Source: Gemmatimonadaceae bacterium
Lineage (GTDB): Bacteria > Gemmatimonadota > Gemmatimonadetes > Gemmatimonadales > Gemmatimonadaceae
Direction of reading: 5' to 3'
Assembly: GCA_026786185.1 (NCBI GenBank)
Contig: JAJAYP010000165.1
Location: forward strand, 1-39,704
DNA length: 39,704 nt
A program made the position numbers and the translations under genes. Positions 36,431 through 39,704 of the stretch are shown here, piece after piece. The notes below the pieces were generated by a model. It had not been told where the DNA came from and did no database searches. It was given only the letters and a program-made list of their open reading frames with translations. Every line of letters starts with the position of its first letter. Position 1 is the stretch's first letter.

Positions 36431-39400
36431 GTGTCCCGTCGCGCGTCTCCGCTCACCCACCTGCTCATGCGTCGTTCGGCCCTCCTCCTGCTCGGCGTCG
36501 TGTTCGCCGGCATTCTCGCGCCATGCCCGATGCCGGCGCAGCAGCTCGACTCGACCCTGCTCACCGCCTTCCGCTGGCGGCCCGTGGGGCCGGCCAACAT
36601 GGGCGGCCGCGTCACGGACGTGGAAGGCATTCCGTCGCCGTCCAAGACGTTCTACGTCGCAGCGGCGGCGGGCGGTGTGTGGAAGACCACGAACGCGGGC
36701 ACGACCTTCCGCCCGGTGTTCGACAACGAGCGCGTCGCGTCGCTCGGCGATCTCGCGAGCGCGCCGAGCGACACGAATGTCGTGTACCTCGGCACGGGCG
36801 AGGAGGACTCGCGCAACTCCATCTCGCCTGGCGGCGGCGTCTGGAAGACGACGGACGGCGCACGCACCTGGAAGTTCATGGGCCTGGCCGAGACGCAGCA
36901 GATCGCGCGCATCGTGGTGGATCCGCGCGACGCCAACGTGGTGTACGTCGCCGCGCTGGGGCATGCGTGGGGGCCGAACCGCGAGCGTGGCCTGTACAAG
37001 AGCACCAACGGCGGGACGACGTGGGAGCTCGTGAAGTTCATCAGCGACAAGGCCGGGTTCGTGGATGTGCAACTCGACCCGGGCAATCCCGACGTCGTCT
37101 GGGCGTCGAGCTGGGAGCGGGTGCGCGGTCCGTACTTCCTGTACAGCGGCGGCGCGGGATCGGCACTCTGGAAGTCCACCGACGCGGGGAAGACGTGGGC
37201 GGAGGTGAAGGGCGGCGGACTGCCGGAGACGACGAAGGGGCGGATGAACTTCGACATCTCGCGCAGCAATCCGAAGATGATCTACCTCATGATCGAGGCA
37301 GACACGGTCATGAACGGGAAGAGCGACAAGAGCGTGAAGGGACAGGTCAGACCGTCAGGTCTGTACCGTTCCACTGACGGCGGCGCGACGTGGGAGAAGC
37401 GCAACTCGGCGAACGTGCGGCCCTTCTACTACTCGCAGGTGCGCGTCGATCCCCGGAACCCGGAGCGCGTGTACTTCACGTCCACGCCCGTGCTGTTCAG
37501 CGACGACGGTGGCAAGACGTCGCGCACGGCCACGCAGGGCATCCATGTCGACCACCATGCGATGTGGATCGATCCGAACGACCCCGAGCATTTCATCGTG
37601 GGGAACGACGGCGGCGTCGCGGTCACCTGGGATCGCGGCGGGAACTACGACAACGTGAACACCATGCCGCTGGGGCAGTTCTACGCGGTGTCGTTCGACA
37701 TGGCCGTGCCGTATCGCGTGTGCGGAGGCCTGCAGGACAATGGAAGCTGGTGTGGGCCGAGCAGGCGGAAGCAGGGTCCGATCACCAACTCGATGTGGTT
37801 CAACGTGGGCGGAGGCGACGGTTTCTACACCGCGCAGGACCCGACCGACGCGAACACCGTGTATTCGGAGTCGCAGGGCGGGAACATGAATCGCGTGAAT
37901 CTCGTCACCGGCGAGCGGACGTCGCTCACGAAACCCGGCTGGCGCAATCGTTACCGGCAGTTCGAGGATTCGATCATCGTCACGCGTGGCGACACCCTGC
38001 AGCCGACGCCGCGCGACGCACAGCGGCGCGTGGACGACCTCCGGCGGCGCGCGGCGGCGGATTCAACGGAGTGGGACATCCGCTTCAACTGGAACACGCC
38101 GTTCTTTCTTTCGCCGCACAACTCGAGCGTGTTCTACGCGGCGGGGAACAAGGTGCTCAAGAGCACCGCGCGCGGTGACAGTCTCATTCCGATCTCCCCG
38201 GATCTCACGACGCGCGATCCGCTGAAGATCAGGATCAGCACGCAGACCACGGGTGGTATCACGCCGGACAACACTGGTGCCGAGACGCACAGCACCAGCA
38301 CGACCGTCGCCGAATCGCCGGTGCGACCGGGGCTGCTGTACGCTGGCACGGATGACGGCAATGTCTGGCTCTCGCGGAACGACGGTGCGGCGTGGGAGAA
38401 TCTCACGTCGCGATTCCCCGGCGTGCCCAAGAACACCTACGTGAGCCGGATCGAGCCGAGTGGTACCGACTCCAGCGTGTTCTACGTTGCGTTCGATGGC
38501 CATCGGACGAACGACTTCACGCCATATCTGTACATGACGTCCGACTACGGGCGCACCTTCCGGTCGATCGCATCGAACCTGCCTACCGGGGGTCCGGATT
38601 TCGTGCATGTCGTGCGCGAGGATCCAGTGAATCCGAAGCTGCTGTTCGTGGGCACCGATGTGGGCGTGTATGCGTCGATGGATCGCGGCGGCTCGTGGCG
38701 GAAGTTCATGAACGGGTTGCCCACCGTGCCCGTGCACGATTTGCGAATTCACCCGCGCGAGCACGAGTTGATCGCCGGCACGCATGGCAGGTCGATCTGG
38801 ATCGTCGACATCACGCCGCTCGAGCAGATGACCGATGGCGCGCGCGGCGTGACGCTGTTCGCGCCGAAGGTTGCGCACCAGTACGGCCAGGCCGTCGTGG
38901 AAGGACAGGCGGTGGGGCACAAGATCTTTGAGGCGCCGAGTCCGGCCTACGGGGCTGATCTGTGGTACCGGCTGACTGGCGGTTCACGCACCGACCGAAC
39001 GACGCTCGTGATCTCCGACGCGAGCGGTGACACGATTCGCACGCTCACCGGCCCGGGTGGTCCGGGCCTGCACAAGGTGACCTGGGATTTCCGTGGGAAG
39101 GCGCCGAAGACTCCTGCGCTGTCGCCCGCGGGAGTTCGCGATTCCATCGTGCAGGCGCGGCGCACGGCGTTCGTGCTCGATTCGCTCGAGAAGGACGGCA
39201 CGGTGCCGAAGGAAGCGCTTGAGCGTTTGCGGAGCGCGACGGCTGGCGGGAGCGTCCAGGGTCTCGCGCAGCTCTTCGGCGGTGGTGGTGGTCGCGTCAC
39301 AGCGGGGGGAGCTGACGCCTTCAATCCACGTCCCGGTGAAGGCGCGCCGTCGCGCGGCGCGGCGGCGGTGCAAGGAGAGAGTGCGGAGACGACTGCGCCG

Positions 39401-39589
39401 GTGGATGCCGCGCAGCTTGGACAGCTCGCGCAGCTCTTTCGAGTGGGTGGGCGTGGTGGTGGTGGCTTTGGCGGAGCGGGCGGCGCGCCGCTCGTGGACA
39501 CGGGAGATTATCTCGTCACGCTGAGCGTGGGCGGACAGCGGCTGAAGCAGGTGTTGCGTGTGCAGCGGGTGATCGGCACCAATCCCTGA
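36431..39589 (+). CDS. Large secreted WD40/YVTN/BNR-repeat (sortilin/VPS10-like) protein
   Basis: Repeated BNR/Asp-box segments: 'GVWKTTNAGTTF', 'GVWKTTDGARTWKF', 'GLYKSTNGGTTWELV', 'ALWKSTDAGKTWAEV', 'GLYRSTDGGATWEK'. Confidence 0.92.
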   Translation: MSRRASPLTHLLMRRSALLLLGVVFAGILAPCPMPAQQLDSTLLTAFRWRPVGPANMGGRVTDVEGIPSPSKTFYVAAAAGGVWKTTNAGTTFRPVFDNERVASLGDLASAPSDTNVVYLGTGEEDSRNSISPGGGVWKTTDGARTWKFMGLAETQQIARIVVDPRDANVVYVAALGHAWGPNRERGLYKSTNGGTTWELVKFISDKAGFVDVQLDPGNPDVVWASSWERVRGPYFLYSGGAGSALWKSTDAGKTWAEVKGGGLPETTKGRMNFDISRSNPKMIYLMIEADTVMNGKSDKSVKGQVRPSGLYRSTDGGATWEKRNSANVRPFYYSQVRVDPRNPERVYFTSTPVLFSDDGGKTSRTATQGIHVDHHAMWIDPNDPEHFIVGNDGGVAVTWDRGGNYDNVNTMPLGQFYAVSFDMAVPYRVCGGLQDNGSWCGPSRRKQGPITNSMWFNVGGGDGFYTAQDPTDANTVYSESQGGNMNRVNLVTGERTSLTKPGWRNRYRQFEDSIIVTRGDTLQPTPRDAQRRVDDLRRRAAADSTEWDIRFNWNTPFFLSPHNSSVFYAAGNKVLKSTARGDSLIPISPDLTTRDPLKIRISTQTTGGITPDNTGAETHSTSTTVAESPVRPGLLYAGTDDGNVWLSRNDGAAWENLTSRFPGVPKNTYVSRIEPSGTDSSVFYVAFDGHRTNDFTPYLYMTSDYGRTFRSIASNLPTGGPDFVHVVREDPVNPKLLFVGTDVGVYASMDRGGSWRKFMNGLPTVPVHDLRIHPREHELIAGTHGRSIWIVDITPLEQMTDGARGVTLFAPKVAHQYGQAVVEGQAVGHKIFEAPSPAYGADLWYRLTGGSRTDRTTLVISDASGDTIRTLTGPGGPGLHKVTWDFRGKAPKTPALSPAGVRDSIVQARRTAFVLDSLEKDGTVPKEALERLRSATAGGSVQGLAQLFGGGGGRVTAGGADAFNPRPGEGAPSRGAAAVQGESAETTAPVDAAQLGQLAQLFRVGGRGGGGFGGAGGAPLVDTGDYLVTLSVGGQRLKQVLRVQRVIGTNP

Positions 39590-39627
39590 CGAAGGTGGCG
39601 AACGACGAACGGTAGCCTCGATAGAGT

Positions 39628-39704
39628 GAACGCCGGGGCCCGCGCCCAAAGCCCGGGCCCCCCGGGCCAAGGTGGGGCGGCGGCCCACCGCCAGGCGCGC
39701 CGAC
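39628..39704. other. Low-complexity G/C-rich contig edge, probably unreliable
   Basis: 'gccggggcccgcgcccaaagcccgggccccccgggcc' at the window edge, similar in character to the left edge. Confidence 0.45.

Noticed and set aside
1-39704. CRISPR arrays, tRNA/rRNA genes, transposases or integrases
   Set aside because: No regularly spaced repeats, tRNA T-loop/cloverleaf patterns or recombinase motifs were found by reading the intergenic regions and the ORF list.

Overview
High-GC (~65-70%) bacterial window; product types and gene neighbourhoods look like Gemmatimonadota, which is inference, with no search run. Left to right: a PepSY / RND efflux / two-component operon (minus strand); an M20 peptidase and a serine beta-lactamase-like hydrolase; a tandemly duplicated minus-strand module (about 11.2-23.1 kb); a decayed SAM methyltransferase; several housekeeping or hypothetical genes (cupin, SDR, duplicated zinc-ribbon protein, neutral zinc metallopeptidase); a PmbA/TldD/TldD peptidase operon; then a GT5 starch-synthase-like gene, a GHL10-type hydrolase and a sortilin/BNR-repeat protein. 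The best candidate for an undescribed system is the duplicated module. Each copy pairs a small Cys-rich secreted lipoprotein ending in 'FRRIKHFSGY' with a ~1600-aa protein of TPR + HD-GYP + GGDEF + STAND-type ATPase + TPR architecture. Copy 1 also carries an unannotated 57-aa signal-peptide-like smORF ending 'SGYIVASS' and strong stem-loops between smORF and regulator. A 29-bp element with identical internal spacing (TGAYCGRCCGA-N12-AATCGG) lies about 180-220 bp upstream of both lipoprotein genes. No tRNA, rRNA, CRISPR array or transposase was seen.
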